From NCBI GenBank assembly GCA_910589115.1, contig CAJUSB010000003.1, forward strand, positions 1-64,000: a stretch of DNA of 64,000 nt. Direction: 5' to 3'. The notes below the pieces were generated by a model. It searched no databases and was not told the DNA's origin. It was given only the letters and a program-made list of their open reading frames with translations. The position numbers and the translations under genes were made by a program. Origin of the DNA: an uncultured Clostridia bacterium (GTDB taxonomy: Bacteria > Bacillota > Clostridia > Oscillospirales > Butyricicoccaceae). Shown here piece by piece: positions 42,043 through 51,209 of the stretch; position 1 is the stretch's first letter; each line of letters opens with the position of its first letter.

Positions 42043-43815
42043 TCAGCGCACCCGCAGTGCATCAATCCGGTCAGGGTCCGGTGTAACATAGGCCGTCTGA
42101 TAGACGTGATAAATGACAAACCCCGGCCTTGCACCCGTGGGTTTTTTGACATACCGGACCGGCGTATAATCCACCGGGACAAGGCTTGAAGTACGCGCCT
42201 TAGAATGATAAGCGGCAATCATTGCAGCCTCGGTCATTGCCTGATCGGTCGGCTCACGGCCATCGGCCACCAAAATAACGTGCGACCCATGAATTTTCTG
42301 CGTATGAAACCAAATATCAGACTTAAAGGCCGTTTTCATGGTCAAGAGGTCGTTTTGCAGATTGTTTTTGCCTGCAAACACAGCAAATCCATCACTTGTC
42401 CGATACTCGTATGGACGGGCGCGCACCGGTTTTATACGCTGATTTTTCTGCTGCTTGTTTGACAGCACACCGGTCTGGCGAAGCTCTTCCCGCAGCTGTG
42501 ACAGATCCTGCTCACACTCTGCCTCCCCAATGGCGGCCAGCACGCTTTCCAGATAATCAACGTCGCGCTCCCCCTGCTCAACCTGTACGGTCAGAACCGT
42601 TTCTGCAGTTTTTGCTTTATTATATAGTTTATAATACCGCTGTGCATTCTGCTGCGGGGAAAGGCGGATATCCAAATCAATCTCAATTTCCGGGCAGGAC
42701 TCGTCGAAATAATCTATCACTTTGACCCGGCTCATCCCCTTTTCCAGCTGGTAAAGGTTGGATGTAATCAGATCGCCCAGACGCTTATGCCGCGCCCGGT
42801 CAGCGGTATCCAACAGCTCCTGACGCTGCGCTGCCAGCTTGCGCTGCGCCCGGTCACGCGCATTCGTAACCGTGCGGATCAGGTCGGAAGCCTTCCGATT
42901 CATGCGCTCGGCGCTGCTCTTTTTCTCATAATAAGCCGAAAGCAATGCGGAAAAGCTGCTCTCCGGTACGACAGACATCAATCCGCCATACTGCGTGATC
43001 GGGAAGCAGGAAAAATCAAATACCGTCCCTTCCTCCCGGCGGACCAGAAGATAAGGCCGTCCCTTATTGCCACGCACAAAGTCTGTAAAATCTGAAAAAA
43101 TCCGGCCAACCGATTCCCGTTCCTGCTCAGACAGGCGGCATACGGGTTTATCAGCTTCTCCCACAGCACGGCAGGACAACTCCCGGCAAAGCAGCGGTGA
43201 CAAGCCAAGCAGATGTCCGAGCAGCCATTTATCCAATCCCTTCTCACTCGCCTCTGTCCGCAGGGCGGCCGCCAGCCCCGCCCCGGAAAGCGTCAATGGA
43301 TCGGCCTTTCCCTCCTGCGCAGGCGGCATTCGGTAAAACAGCCCCGGCAAAACCTGTCGCTTGCCTGAAATGTCGCTGTCCACCCGGCGGATTGCATCAA
43401 TAATCCGCCCATCATCCCCCTGCAGGATCAGGTTTGAATATTTCCCCATAAGCTCGATATTCAGGTATTTTTTACAGGGAACGCCCAACTCGTCAGCAGT
43501 ATCCAGTTCAAGCACAGCCATACGCTCCAAAGCGGGCTGACGCACGGAAACAATTTTTGCCCCCTGAATATGCTTGCGCAAAAGCATACAAAACATCGGC
43601 GGTGACGGCGGATTCTCAATGTTCTTTTCTATCAAATGAATGCGCGGCGCAGAAGCGGCAACCGAAATCAGCAGGCGTTTTGCCCCGCCCCGTCCGCGGA
43701 CGGCCAGCACGACCTCCTCCCGGTCAGGCTGGTATACCTTTTCAATCCGCCCGCCTGCAAGCCCTTCATCCAGCTCGCCGAGCACCGCGCGCAATGTGAC
43801 TGCATCCAACGGCAT
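42043..43815 (-). CDS. rqcH: Rqc2 homolog RqcH (NFACT family)
   Basis: Ribosome-quality-control factor that binds stalled large subunits and adds C-terminal alanine tails to the stuck peptide. The 590-residue protein has the N-terminal NFACT-N domain (about 1-180, with LLRKHIQGAKI and ELMGKYSNLIL), a coiled-coil middle (about 290-430) and the NFACT-R domain (about 455-560, DIWFHTQKIHGSHVIL). Such genes are often labelled fibronectin-binding protein. It stands alone, with Nif3 and TrmK genes upstream on the same strand. Confidence 0.95.
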   Translation of the reverse strand: MPLDAVTLRAVLGELDEGLAGGRIEKVYQPDREEVVLAVRGRGGAKRLLISVAASAPRIHLIEKNIENPPSPPMFCMLLRKHIQGAKIVSVRQPALERMAVLELDTADELGVPCKKYLNIELMGKYSNLILQGDDGRIIDAIRRVDSDISGKRQVLPGLFYRMPPAQEGKADPLTLSGAGLAAALRTEASEKGLDKWLLGHLLGLSPLLCRELSCRAVGEADKPVCRLSEQERESVGRIFSDFTDFVRGNKGRPYLLVRREEGTVFDFSCFPITQYGGLMSVVPESSFSALLSAYYEKKSSAERMNRKASDLIRTVTNARDRAQRKLAAQRQELLDTADRARHKRLGDLITSNLYQLEKGMSRVKVIDYFDESCPEIEIDLDIRLSPQQNAQRYYKLYNKAKTAETVLTVQVEQGERDVDYLESVLAAIGEAECEQDLSQLREELRQTGVLSNKQQKNQRIKPVRARPYEYRTSDGFAVFAGKNNLQNDLLTMKTAFKSDIWFHTQKIHGSHVILVADGREPTDQAMTEAAMIAAYHSKARTSSLVPVDYTPVRYVKKPTGARPGFVIYHVYQTAYVTPDPDRIDALRVR

Positions 43816-43881
43816 ATAATCACTCCTCTCACAGCAGCTGCTTTCCAGCGCAGGCCGCCAGGCAAATGCCCTGCGGCCTAC

Positions 43882-44658
43882 TTACACAAACTGGATACAA
43901 TCCTTATGAACGGCGGATACCTGCGTATCCAGCGCCGGAAACGCCTCTCCGATACGCTCCGCAAAGACGGCAGCTACCGGGTTTTCCGTTGGAAAATGTC
44001 CCGCATCTACCAGCGTCAGCCCAAGCGACTGGGCCCTCTGCATGATATCATAAGAACAATCACCAATTACAAACGCCTGCGCACCCTTTTCCAGTGCAAA
44101 ATCCATCAGCTTGCCGCACGCACCGCCGCCAACTGCTACACGCAGAATTTCCCGGCCGCCGTCCGTAAAACGTACACCGCCTGCATGAAGCGCATGTTTG
44201 ACAAACGCTGCAAATCCAGCAGGCTGCATTGCGTCCGGCAGTACGCCGACCCGTCCCAGCAGCCCCTGCTCTCCCGCGCCCATAGGGACAACATCCCGCA
44301 GGCCAAGCGCCGCCGCCAATGCATCATTAACGCCGCCCTCTGCACAATCCGCATTTGTATGCATGCAAATAACGGAAATATCTTCCCTGATTGCCCGGCG
44401 AAGCGTGCGCCCTGCCGCATCGTCTTCCGTAACGGCTTTCACCGATGTGAAAATCAACGGGTGATGCGCTACAATTAACTGTGCACCGGCTTCGGCCGCC
44501 TCTGCAACAACAGCCTCGGTCACATCCAGTGCACAGAGTACCCGCTCCACTGGCTGGCTGCGGCAGCCAGTCATCAGGCCGACATTATCCCAGCTCTCCG
44601 CAAGTGCATAAGGCGCAAACCCTTCCAAAAAAAGCAATACATCCTGTACTGTTATCAT
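43882..44658 (-). CDS. Nif3-like dinuclear metal protein
   Basis: A 258-residue Nif3/DUF34 protein with a conserved dimetal centre: AESWDNVGLM near 22, VAHHPLIF near 66, MHTNADCAEGG near 100 and DAGHFPTE near 223 supply the His/Asp/Glu ligands. It is often annotated as GTP cyclohydrolase 1 type 2, but its reaction is unproven. The true start is ATG 44658, overlapping the trmK stop as ATGA with GGAGG just upstream; the long upstream extension is a frame shadow. The trmK-nif3 pairing is conserved in Firmicutes. Confidence 0.94.
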   Translation of the reverse strand: MITVQDVLLFLEGFAPYALAESWDNVGLMTGCRSQPVERVLCALDVTEAVVAEAAEAGAQLIVAHHPLIFTSVKAVTEDDAAGRTLRRAIREDISVICMHTNADCAEGGVNDALAAALGLRDVVPMGAGEQGLLGRVGVLPDAMQPAGFAAFVKHALHAGGVRFTDGGREILRVAVGGGACGKLMDFALEKGAQAFVIGDCSYDIMQRAQSLGLTLVDAGHFPTENPVAAVFAERIGEAFPALDTQVSAVHKDCIQFV

Positions 44659-45344
44659 TTTAATTCCTCCAACCGTATCCGAAGTGCAGCAACCAGCGCC
44701 GCCTGTTCCGCCATCCGTTCCGGGGCAACGCCCGTACCCGACTGCATCCCACGCAGCGCAGCCTGCTCCTGGGCCAACACCCCGGAAAGATATTCCCCGG
44801 CGAGCGGGTCCGCCAGCAGCAGCCCAGGCGCAAGTGCATCCACCTGGCAAAGCGTATGCACCGGGCCGCCGCCCCGTGCGGCAATCACAAGGTAATGCTT
44901 TCCATTTTCCCTGCAAATGCACTCCTTCTCCGTGTGGAAGCCGTGCCCCGCAAGCCAGCGCCGCAGCACGGGAAGCATCGTCATCGCCTGCAGCACCAGC
45001 AGATGACGGCCTGACTGCGTCCACGTGGCAGCCGCCAAAATCTCCGCAATGGTTTCGCCGCCCATCCCCGTTATGGTAATGGCATCGCATTCCTCCGGTG
45101 TGATCCCATCAAGCCCCGCCGCCAGCCGCAGGGAAAGCGCGGCACCATGTTCCCGGGCATTGCGTTCCGCGTGTGCAAGCGGGCCGGGGCGGATATCTGA
45201 CCCAATCGCCGCACTCACCCGCCCTGACAAAAGCAGATGTATCGGTAGCTTGCCGTGATCCGTCCCGATATCCGCCAGCCGCGCCCCCTGCGGGACCAAT
45301 GATGCCGCCAGCGCCAGCCGCGGGGTCAATGTCATGCTCTCCAT
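44655..45344 (-). CDS. trmK: tRNA (adenine(22)-N1)-methyltransferase
   Basis: SAM-dependent enzyme that methylates N1 of A22 in tRNA. The 229-residue protein opens with LTPRLALAASLVPQG and the SAM loop ADIGTDHGKLPI, followed by ITITGMGGETI, the catalytic-pocket motif of the family. A coiled C-terminal region follows. AAAAGGTGAG precedes the ATG. It overlaps nif3 by four bases. Confidence 0.94.
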   Translation of the reverse strand: MESMTLTPRLALAASLVPQGARLADIGTDHGKLPIHLLLSGRVSAAIGSDIRPGPLAHAERNAREHGAALSLRLAAGLDGITPEECDAITITGMGGETIAEILAAATWTQSGRHLLVLQAMTMLPVLRRWLAGHGFHTEKECICRENGKHYLVIAARGGGPVHTLCQVDALAPGLLLADPLAGEYLSGVLAQEQAALRGMQSGTGVAPERMAEQAALVAALRIRLEELK

Positions 45345-45359
45345 AATGTCTCACCTTTT

Positions 45360-45390
45360 GAAAATGCCCGCCGCAGGAACGCGGCGGGCA
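45360..45390 (-). terminator. Terminator of the DUF1858 gene
   Basis: TGCCCGCCGC / GCGGCGGGCA (45365-45374 and 45381-45390); on the minus strand TTTTC follows. Confidence 0.75.
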
Positions 45391-45398
45391 GCCCGTTT

Positions 45399-45599
45399 TT
45401 ATTCACCAAAATGCTGTTTGAGTTTGCCAAGCAGCTCGTCCACATCCGTACCGTGTACCATGCAGGCCTCCTCAATACTCTCCGCCTGGGAGTGCGGGCA
45501 GCCAAGGCAATGCATCCCAATCTCCATAAAATACTTCGCAGCCTGCATGTCGCGGGCCAGCACCTCGCCAATTGTACTCTCTTTCGTAATCGCAGCCAT
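45399..45599 (-). CDS. DUF1858 domain protein
   Basis: A 66-residue protein of the DUF1858 family (related to the N-terminal domain of ScdA/RIC di-iron repair proteins) with a conserved CLGC pair (GMHCLGCPHSQ) that can form a disulfide or bind a cluster. The ATG at 45599 has AAGGAGGG upstream. Function unknown. It lies just upstream of trmK with its own terminator between them. Confidence 0.9.
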   Translation of the reverse strand: MAAITKESTIGEVLARDMQAAKYFMEIGMHCLGCPHSQAESIEEACMVHGTDVDELLGKLKQHFGE

Positions 45600-45738
45600 G
45601 ATAGACCCTCCTTGATTTTTTATCGTATCTATTATACTTCCAAAAACGACGGATTTCAATGCAAAATACAGAAAAGTTTTCTGCTCTTTTCCCTTTTCCG
45701 CCGGAGGGTCCAAATACGCTGCCTGCCACTCCCCGTGT

Positions 45739-45879
45739 TTACAACAAAAACAAAATGCCTGCCAATGCAAAAAACAGAACGAAATATAGAGCCGCCTGCC
45801 GCCGTCCCCGGCGTTCATAGTGCCAGTATTCCACCCCGATAATGAGCGGCACCACACAAAACCGCAGCAAAAAATCCAT
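45739..45879 (-). CDS. Small membrane protein (46 aa)
   Basis: I do not recognise it. A 46-residue frame, MDFLLRFCVVPLIIGVEYW followed by the basic HYERRGRRQ and a second hydrophobic segment to the C-terminus, gives a two-segment hairpin membrane protein with a positive loop. AGGAGGGG lies about seven bases upstream of the ATG. The ATG directly follows the TGA of the possible frame upstream (TGAATG). Confidence 0.6.
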   Translation of the reverse strand: MDFLLRFCVVPLIIGVEYWHYERRGRRQAALYFVLFFALAGILFLL

Positions 45880-46041
45880 TCAGCCGCCCCTCCTGCTTCC
45901 GATATTGAAATGCGCCGCACCGGCGGGCATACGGCCCGGATGCAGCGCTTCTATTCTATCAATATGCAGCAGCAAGCCAAAGGTTTCTTGGCGGACAGGT
46001 TCAAAGCCATGTTTGAGAATTGTCCATGCACCCGTTGACAA
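45880..46041 (-). CDS. Possible 53-residue protein or gene remnant
   Basis: This frame has protein-like composition (GAWTILKHGFEPVRQETFG then LLLHIDRIEALHPG) but no ATG; the only plausible start is TTG at 46041 with a weak GGCGGA upstream. It ends exactly before the ATG of the 46-residue membrane protein. It could be a small gene or the tail of a decayed one. Confidence 0.3.
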   Translation of the reverse strand: MSTGAWTILKHGFEPVRQETFGLLLHIDRIEALHPGRMPAGAAHFNIGSRRGG

Positions 46042-46109
46042 GTCTTTTCCGCCATACTGCGGTTAAAAATCCATCGCCGCTGGGCGCATTGCCAATCATC
46101 AAGCATGAC

Positions 46110-47129
46110 CTAAGACCGAAAAAATATTTTCCCGATTTTCTGCGCTTCATTGAATGCCAGGGCACACGGACGGTCAAGGCGAAGTTTCTGATAAATCCAG
46201 TCTAGCGCCATTGTTGTCTTTTGGTACAATTCGTCACTGGTCTGGAACTCCCCCTGGCTGTCATCCGCCTGAAACATGATCTTTCCGGTATGAATCCGCT
46301 TCTCAATCAGCAAAGCCAACTCGTTGAACGACCGCACAATACTGCCCGTCGCATGGAAATAATTCAGGCGTGTCGCCGTGCATTCCGGCAGAGTGCCGAT
46401 CGGCAGGTGATCTTTCAGAATCGCTTCTGTTGTAACATTAAAATAATCATAGCTGATATGTCCGATACCCCGGTCAAACAGGTTATCCCAGGTCGGGTCT
46501 ACATGATAAGATTCCCCCTGTATTTTGACAAGGTTCCATGCATGATAACTGTCATCCGTATAATGCTGGTCTGGGTCCGCCTGTCCCAGTACGACGATGC
46601 ATTTAATCTCATATTCATTGCAGAGCAATTTGAAAGCCTTTGCAATCCCTTCACAAACCGCACGTTTTTCCAGAAAGGCACCAACAATCGAATGCGCATT
46701 CCAGCAGTCCTTTTTTTTCAGGGAATCATAATCATAAGCTACACTTTTTACCACGCTGTCATGCAGGTATTTTTCCAGCCGGAATTCATTTGAAAGCATT
46801 GTGCGCGCTTTTTCCCCTACGCGGTTCACCACCTGCCGGATTTCCCGCGTCACAGCCTGTATCTCTGCCATGGAATACAGATACTGCGGAAGCAGAACAT
46901 AAAACCCAGGCTGCCCCATCATCTGAATCGTCGTTTGATTGACGTGGAAAAACAATGGATTATCATATAGAACCCGCAGATAAACCTCCTCCACAAGCTC
47001 AGGAAAAAATGGGGTCTGCACCGGGATCTGTTCTTCCCGCGCTTTCAGACCGTCATAAATCAGCCGGTAAACCCGTTTCTCCTCCGGCTGCATCATGCTA
47101 TAATAATATCGTTCATTTCTCATCCGCAA
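46110..47129 (-). CDS. Transglutaminase-like cysteine protease-fold protein in the Ter locus
   Basis: A 339-residue cytoplasmic protein (no signal or membrane segment). Residues about 140-235 form a transglutaminase-like core with the catalytic triad: Cys in RAVCEGIAKAFK, His in SYHAWNLVK and Asp in HVDPTWDN. In bacteria this fold usually hydrolyses or crosslinks peptide bonds. It is the last gene of the minus-strand series TerD-TerD-kinase-vWA-PP2C-LRR-this protein, 40 bases after the LRR gene, which suggests a part in that signalling system. Substrate unknown. Confidence 0.85.
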   Translation of the reverse strand: MRMRNERYYYSMMQPEEKRVYRLIYDGLKAREEQIPVQTPFFPELVEEVYLRVLYDNPLFFHVNQTTIQMMGQPGFYVLLPQYLYSMAEIQAVTREIRQVVNRVGEKARTMLSNEFRLEKYLHDSVVKSVAYDYDSLKKKDCWNAHSIVGAFLEKRAVCEGIAKAFKLLCNEYEIKCIVVLGQADPDQHYTDDSYHAWNLVKIQGESYHVDPTWDNLFDRGIGHISYDYFNVTTEAILKDHLPIGTLPECTATRLNYFHATGSIVRSFNELALLIEKRIHTGKIMFQADDSQGEFQTSDELYQKTTMALDWIYQKLRLDRPCALAFNEAQKIGKIFFRS

Positions 47130-47169
47130 GCGCCTACCCTGACCAATTTTCCATGATGCCGCATAACCG

Positions 47170-48612
47170 CTAAATCCGGCTGAATTTCATTCCGTGTGCC
47201 TTACAGTAGGTTTCTACATAAGGGTTATCCTTTACAATGATTTCCAGTTCCGGCGGACAACCCGCAAATGCACCGTCACCTATGAAACGGATATGATCCT
47301 GCATGGTGACTTTCCCCAGCCTGCGGCAGCCTGCAAATGCAGCATGTCCAATCCATTCCACATTGCGCGGGATACTGACCGCCTGAATGCACTCACAATC
47401 CTGAAAAGCAGCATCACCAATTTCGCGTATCCCACGGGAAAGCATAACGCTGCCAAGTCCGGTGCAGGACTGAAACGCCCGTTCACCAATCATCTCCACG
47501 CTGCCGGGCAGAATCAGCGACTGAAGCGCACAACAGTTACGGAATGCACGCCTGCCAATCGTTTTCAGTGCGCCTGTAAAGGTGATTGCTTGCAGGCGGT
47601 ATGCCCCCTCAAAAGCAGAATCGGCAATCCCGGTAACCGTATCTTCCACCACATAGCCGGAATCCAGCCTTCCAGAGGGATAATACACCAAGACAGTACG
47701 CCCCCGATCATGAAGCACGCCATCCACATCGGCAAATGACGAATTCGCTCCGCCAGCCTTGACCCGCTCTAACTGGCTGCACTGAAAGAACGCAAAGGGT
47801 TCCAACGTGCGAAGCCCGGGTGGCAAGTGAATTTCCTTTACACCGTTTCGATCAAACGCATAGCTGCTGACGCTTTCTACTCGTTTAGGCACCGCAACAC
47901 AATCCGTCCCCTGCACGACCCGAAGCAGCGCATTTCGTTTCCGATCGATCAGCATTCCACTGACTGTTTCATAGTTACCGTTCCCTCGGATATGAAGCTC
48001 GGACAACGACCAGCACCCGCGAAAGGCCTCCCGCCCCAGTGCTTCCAGCTGGCTGGGAAGGATAACCTTTTTCAAGCTGCGGCAGTTCAGGAATGCCCGC
48101 GCCCGGATGACCCGGATATTGGGCGGGACTGTCAATTCAGACAGTTCATTATTTGCAGCAAACGCTTTATATCCCAATGATTCATATTTTGTCAGGAAAA
48201 CGCCTCCTGCATCCATTGTCCCGGTAAAACAGCCCTTCACCAGTTCTTTTTCCGGCTGCGGCGTATCCTCTGCCGCTGTGTGCTCTCCCAGCCCAAGAGA
48301 AACCGAAAGTGCATCCACCGCAAACTGTGCAGCACCTTCGGTAATCCATAGATCGGCTGCAAGCCGCCGGGTCCATCGGGCAAGTGTATTCTTACAGGCC
48401 TCGGCATCTGCCGCCTGATAAAGCGACAGCAATTCATTCCCCAGCCCTTCGCGCAGCACGGAAATAATCAGCTTGCGTTCCCTCGGCCTTTGCGGAATAA
48501 AATCCATCAGCAGGGCATTCAGCCGTCTGGTATCTGATAACAGTTCCGGCGTATAGGTCTCCCATAGGGAACGCAGCGTGCAGGTGATTTCTCTTAAAGC
48601 ATTTTCATCCAT
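47170..48612 (-). CDS. BspA-type leucine-rich-repeat protein
   Basis: A 480-residue protein: a helical N-terminal domain (about 1-115) with no signal peptide, then LRR_5/BspA-type repeats from about 135 to 470, seen as recurring blocks such as IRVIRARAFLNCRSLKKVIL, IGERAFQSCTGLGSVML and IGDAAFQDCECIQAVSI spaced about 23 residues. A short interruption near 225-245 resembles an inserted loop (MLIDRKRNALLRV). Such repeats bind proteins. Unlike most BspA proteins it appears cytoplasmic, fitting a scaffold or sensor for the Ter signalling genes beside it. ATG 48612 follows CAGGAG. Confidence 0.87.
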   Translation of the reverse strand: MDENALREITCTLRSLWETYTPELLSDTRRLNALLMDFIPQRPRERKLIISVLREGLGNELLSLYQAADAEACKNTLARWTRRLAADLWITEGAAQFAVDALSVSLGLGEHTAAEDTPQPEKELVKGCFTGTMDAGGVFLTKYESLGYKAFAANNELSELTVPPNIRVIRARAFLNCRSLKKVILPSQLEALGREAFRGCWSLSELHIRGNGNYETVSGMLIDRKRNALLRVVQGTDCVAVPKRVESVSSYAFDRNGVKEIHLPPGLRTLEPFAFFQCSQLERVKAGGANSSFADVDGVLHDRGRTVLVYYPSGRLDSGYVVEDTVTGIADSAFEGAYRLQAITFTGALKTIGRRAFRNCCALQSLILPGSVEMIGERAFQSCTGLGSVMLSRGIREIGDAAFQDCECIQAVSIPRNVEWIGHAAFAGCRRLGKVTMQDHIRFIGDGAFAGCPPELEIIVKDNPYVETYCKAHGMKFSRI

Positions 48613-48669
48613 ATTGCGACTCCTGTTCGTGCGGCCTGTCAACCGGTATGGTCTTTCAATACGTCTTCC

Positions 48670-50331
48670 TTAAAATAAATCCAGCGAAAGCGTAATGGGT
48701 TCTGTGACCTTTGCAAGCTCCTCCGCCAAGCCTGCTGCGGGCTTCGGCAGCTCCGGCGCAGCCGAACGCTCGGTCTTTTCTTCCTCGGAACCCCTTCCTT
48801 CATCAGGCAGTTTCCGTTCCTCGGAAAGCACTTGCCGCGCGGCCTCCTCTACAGCGGCCTCTGCCGCAGCACTTTCTTCCTCCTGCTGCATTTGGGTAAC
48901 CAGACCTGTTAACTCCGCCTGCGCTTCGGCAATCACATCCGATGAGATACCCGGGCGTATCGGCTCCGTGTCCAGCGTCCTTTCGGAAGGGGCCGCAGCC
49001 AACCATGCGCCGCAGTAAGTACAACAGCTTTCCCCCGGGTAAAGCATTGAGCCGCATTCCGGACAAAATTCCACCGGCTCCAAAGACGCATCTTCCAGCC
49101 CGTCCGCCTGCCACGGCTGTGGGGCAATCCCCTGCCAAGACGAAAAAGCCGCTTCTTCGCGGGCTTTCCGGTCGGCCTCCTGTATGACGCGCTCTGCTTC
49201 CTGACGGGCCCGCGCCGCCTCTTGACGGGCCCTTTCGGCCTCCCGATGTGCACGCTCGGCCTCCTGGTTCGCCCGCGCTGCCTCCTGACGGGCAATTTCG
49301 GCAGCTTTCAGCGCAGCATCCCGCTCCGCCGCCTCGCGGGCCCTCAAAGCCGCTTCCTGACGAGCCTGACGGGCACGCTCCTGCTCATCGAACCGGGCCT
49401 GCACCCGCTTCCGCTCTTCTTCCAGCCGGGCTTCCTCCTGACGGGCGTGTTCCTCTACCTTTGCCCGCTCTTTTGCCTTGTCAAAGGCCTTTACCGACTC
49501 AATTTCGCCGATTTTGTCCAAATCAAGAATTGCTGCAACCGAAACATCATCACCGCTGCCCTTTGCGGAAAGACGCGGCAAATAATCGCTAAACTCCGTT
49601 ACCGCTGCATCAAACGCCGACTGTGTAAAGGAATACAAAACCGTGCGGTACAGGCTTTGCAGCTGTTCGTCACTCTTAAAGCAGTCATCTACCCCGTCAG
49701 AACCGACAAACAAAGCCACCGGCAGCCTGCGCGAGTAAAAATGCCGGAAATTTTCCAGTGCATTTTCATCGCAGATGGAAGTCGTCGCATTTAAGAAGCA
49801 TTTTTCGTTTCGCGGGATTGGCTGGCGGAACTTCCCTTCCGGGTTGACCGCAACGCATTTGCCGTCGCCAATCTGAATCCCGAACCAATAATCCGCAGTC
49901 ACCGCCGCCGCGATCAGCGTTGTACCGTAAGCGCTTTCCACCCGGCCGCTTTGATATTTTTGCCGCGCTTTTTCAGAAACCTGCTCCAGCTCCTCCGCCG
50001 TGAATGGGCTGCATCGGGTATATGCCTCCACCTGACTATGCCAATGGCTGATGATACTGGCCTCAAGCGTCCGTATCAGGACTTCCCCTTTGGTACGCAT
50101 CTGCTCTGCGTCTGTATGTTCCAAAAAACTCTTTAGATCCTGCATTGCAGACTGACAGGCAAATTTTGCGCCAAGGGCGCTGCGTATATAATCATTGCCG
50201 CCGTGCCCGTCACAGACAACTGCTATCGCACAGCGTTCATCGCGGTAACTGTCCGAAGCGTCCTGGCATTCCTTATTTTTCCGGAGGTGGCTTGCACCCT
50301 GAACAGATATATGAAATGTTCCCATCTTCAT
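48670..50331 (-). CDS. PP2C-type protein phosphatase with coiled coil and zinc ribbon
   Basis: Phosphatase member of a TerY-P-like triad. The 553-residue protein has a PP2C domain (about 1-270) with the metal-binding motifs VVCDGHGGND, FVGSDGVDD and GSGDDVSVAAI. An Ala/Arg/Glu coiled coil follows (about 270-395), then a zinc ribbon with CPEC and CTYC, then an acidic tail. It should remove phosphate from serine/threonine, probably opposing the kinase encoded three genes upstream in the transcript. ATG 50331 is preferred over GTG 50340 because the AAGGGGGG site is better spaced. The phosphatase-zinc ribbon fusion is unusual. Confidence 0.92.
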   Translation of the reverse strand: MKMGTFHISVQGASHLRKNKECQDASDSYRDERCAIAVVCDGHGGNDYIRSALGAKFACQSAMQDLKSFLEHTDAEQMRTKGEVLIRTLEASIISHWHSQVEAYTRCSPFTAEELEQVSEKARQKYQSGRVESAYGTTLIAAAVTADYWFGIQIGDGKCVAVNPEGKFRQPIPRNEKCFLNATTSICDENALENFRHFYSRRLPVALFVGSDGVDDCFKSDEQLQSLYRTVLYSFTQSAFDAAVTEFSDYLPRLSAKGSGDDVSVAAILDLDKIGEIESVKAFDKAKERAKVEEHARQEEARLEEERKRVQARFDEQERARQARQEAALRAREAAERDAALKAAEIARQEAARANQEAERAHREAERARQEAARARQEAERVIQEADRKAREEAAFSSWQGIAPQPWQADGLEDASLEPVEFCPECGSMLYPGESCCTYCGAWLAAAPSERTLDTEPIRPGISSDVIAEAQAELTGLVTQMQQEEESAAAEAAVEEAARQVLSEERKLPDEGRGSEEEKTERSAAPELPKPAAGLAEELAKVTEPITLSLDLF

Positions 50332-50352
50332 CGCAGACACCCCCCTTCCCTT

Positions 50353-51117
50353 TTACCACTGAATGCCGTCGTCATCAAACGAATCCCAATCCGCAGCGTC
50401 TGCGGTCTGGGACTGGATTTCTTTCACAAACAAATCCTGCTTGCTGATGATATCGCTTTCTCCGTCGCCGCCGGTCCCGGCAGGGTCAGAGATACCGGCA
50501 TTGGAACTCTTGCTGCCGATTTCAGAAGCGCGGACACTGACAAACTGAATCCATTTTTTGAGCGCCTCCGGTGAATGCACCGTAATCACAGCCTCTTGAT
50601 TGCCCGTAAAATCCGACAAAACCGAAGTATTAGCATCCTCGCCAATCGCAATGGCGACCTTGATTGCCTTTTTGAACCAACTGTTATTTTTCAGCTTTTC
50701 CAGCCCATGTCGGTAATTATCCGTCGGCTCACCGTCAGACATCAGGAAAATTGCCGGTGCAAAGGAACCGGTCGCATCACTCATAAACGCGTTTCGCGAC
50801 AGCTTTTCATTCAGCTGGATACAGGCCTCGCCCAAATCGGTCACGCCCGAAGCATCCAGGTAATTCCACCGGAAATTTTCTGCGGCTACCGGCGCACTGT
50901 CAATCCACCGCGCCCCGGTGGAAAAGGAAAGCGTAGCAACCTTAATCTGTGCATCCGCATTGGTTTCGGAGATGTCCCGAATCTCGGGGACGATCTCCTC
51001 TATGGCAGAATTTACCGTACCGATTTTTGCGCCGCGCATACTTCCCGAAGTATCCACCACAAAAAACAGCACCATTGTCCTTCTCGGCACCTCTACCACT
51101 TCATCGTAAAGTCCCAT
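50353..51117 (-). CDS. TerY-type vWA domain protein
   Basis: Metal-binding adaptor of the Ter system. The 254-residue protein has a von Willebrand A domain from about 12 to 195 with the MIDAS metal site DTSGSM, the conserved threonine in GVTDLGEA and SDGEPTD. A Ser/Gly/Asp-rich C-terminal tail ends in WDSFDDDGIQW. TerY proteins occur with a kinase and a PP2C phosphatase as a conserved triad, exactly the neighbours seen here (PP2C 13 bases downstream, kinase upstream). Confidence 0.92.
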   Translation of the reverse strand: MGLYDEVVEVPRRTMVLFFVVDTSGSMRGAKIGTVNSAIEEIVPEIRDISETNADAQIKVATLSFSTGARWIDSAPVAAENFRWNYLDASGVTDLGEACIQLNEKLSRNAFMSDATGSFAPAIFLMSDGEPTDNYRHGLEKLKNNSWFKKAIKVAIAIGEDANTSVLSDFTGNQEAVITVHSPEALKKWIQFVSVRASEIGSKSSNAGISDPAGTGGDGESDIISKQDLFVKEIQSQTADAADWDSFDDDGIQW

Positions 51118-51209
51118 TTATGGATCACCTTTTCAGCCGCGCAGCATCCGGCGCGGCCGCCTTTCAAAGTTGATGGGGGGGCAGCACAGGCTCCCCGCCG
51201 TCTCCAGAA

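Noticed and set aside
43882..45090. 402-codon reading of the Nif3 gene
   Set aside because: The first 144 codons lie over trmK in another frame; ATG 44658 with GGAGG and ATGA overlap is the real start.
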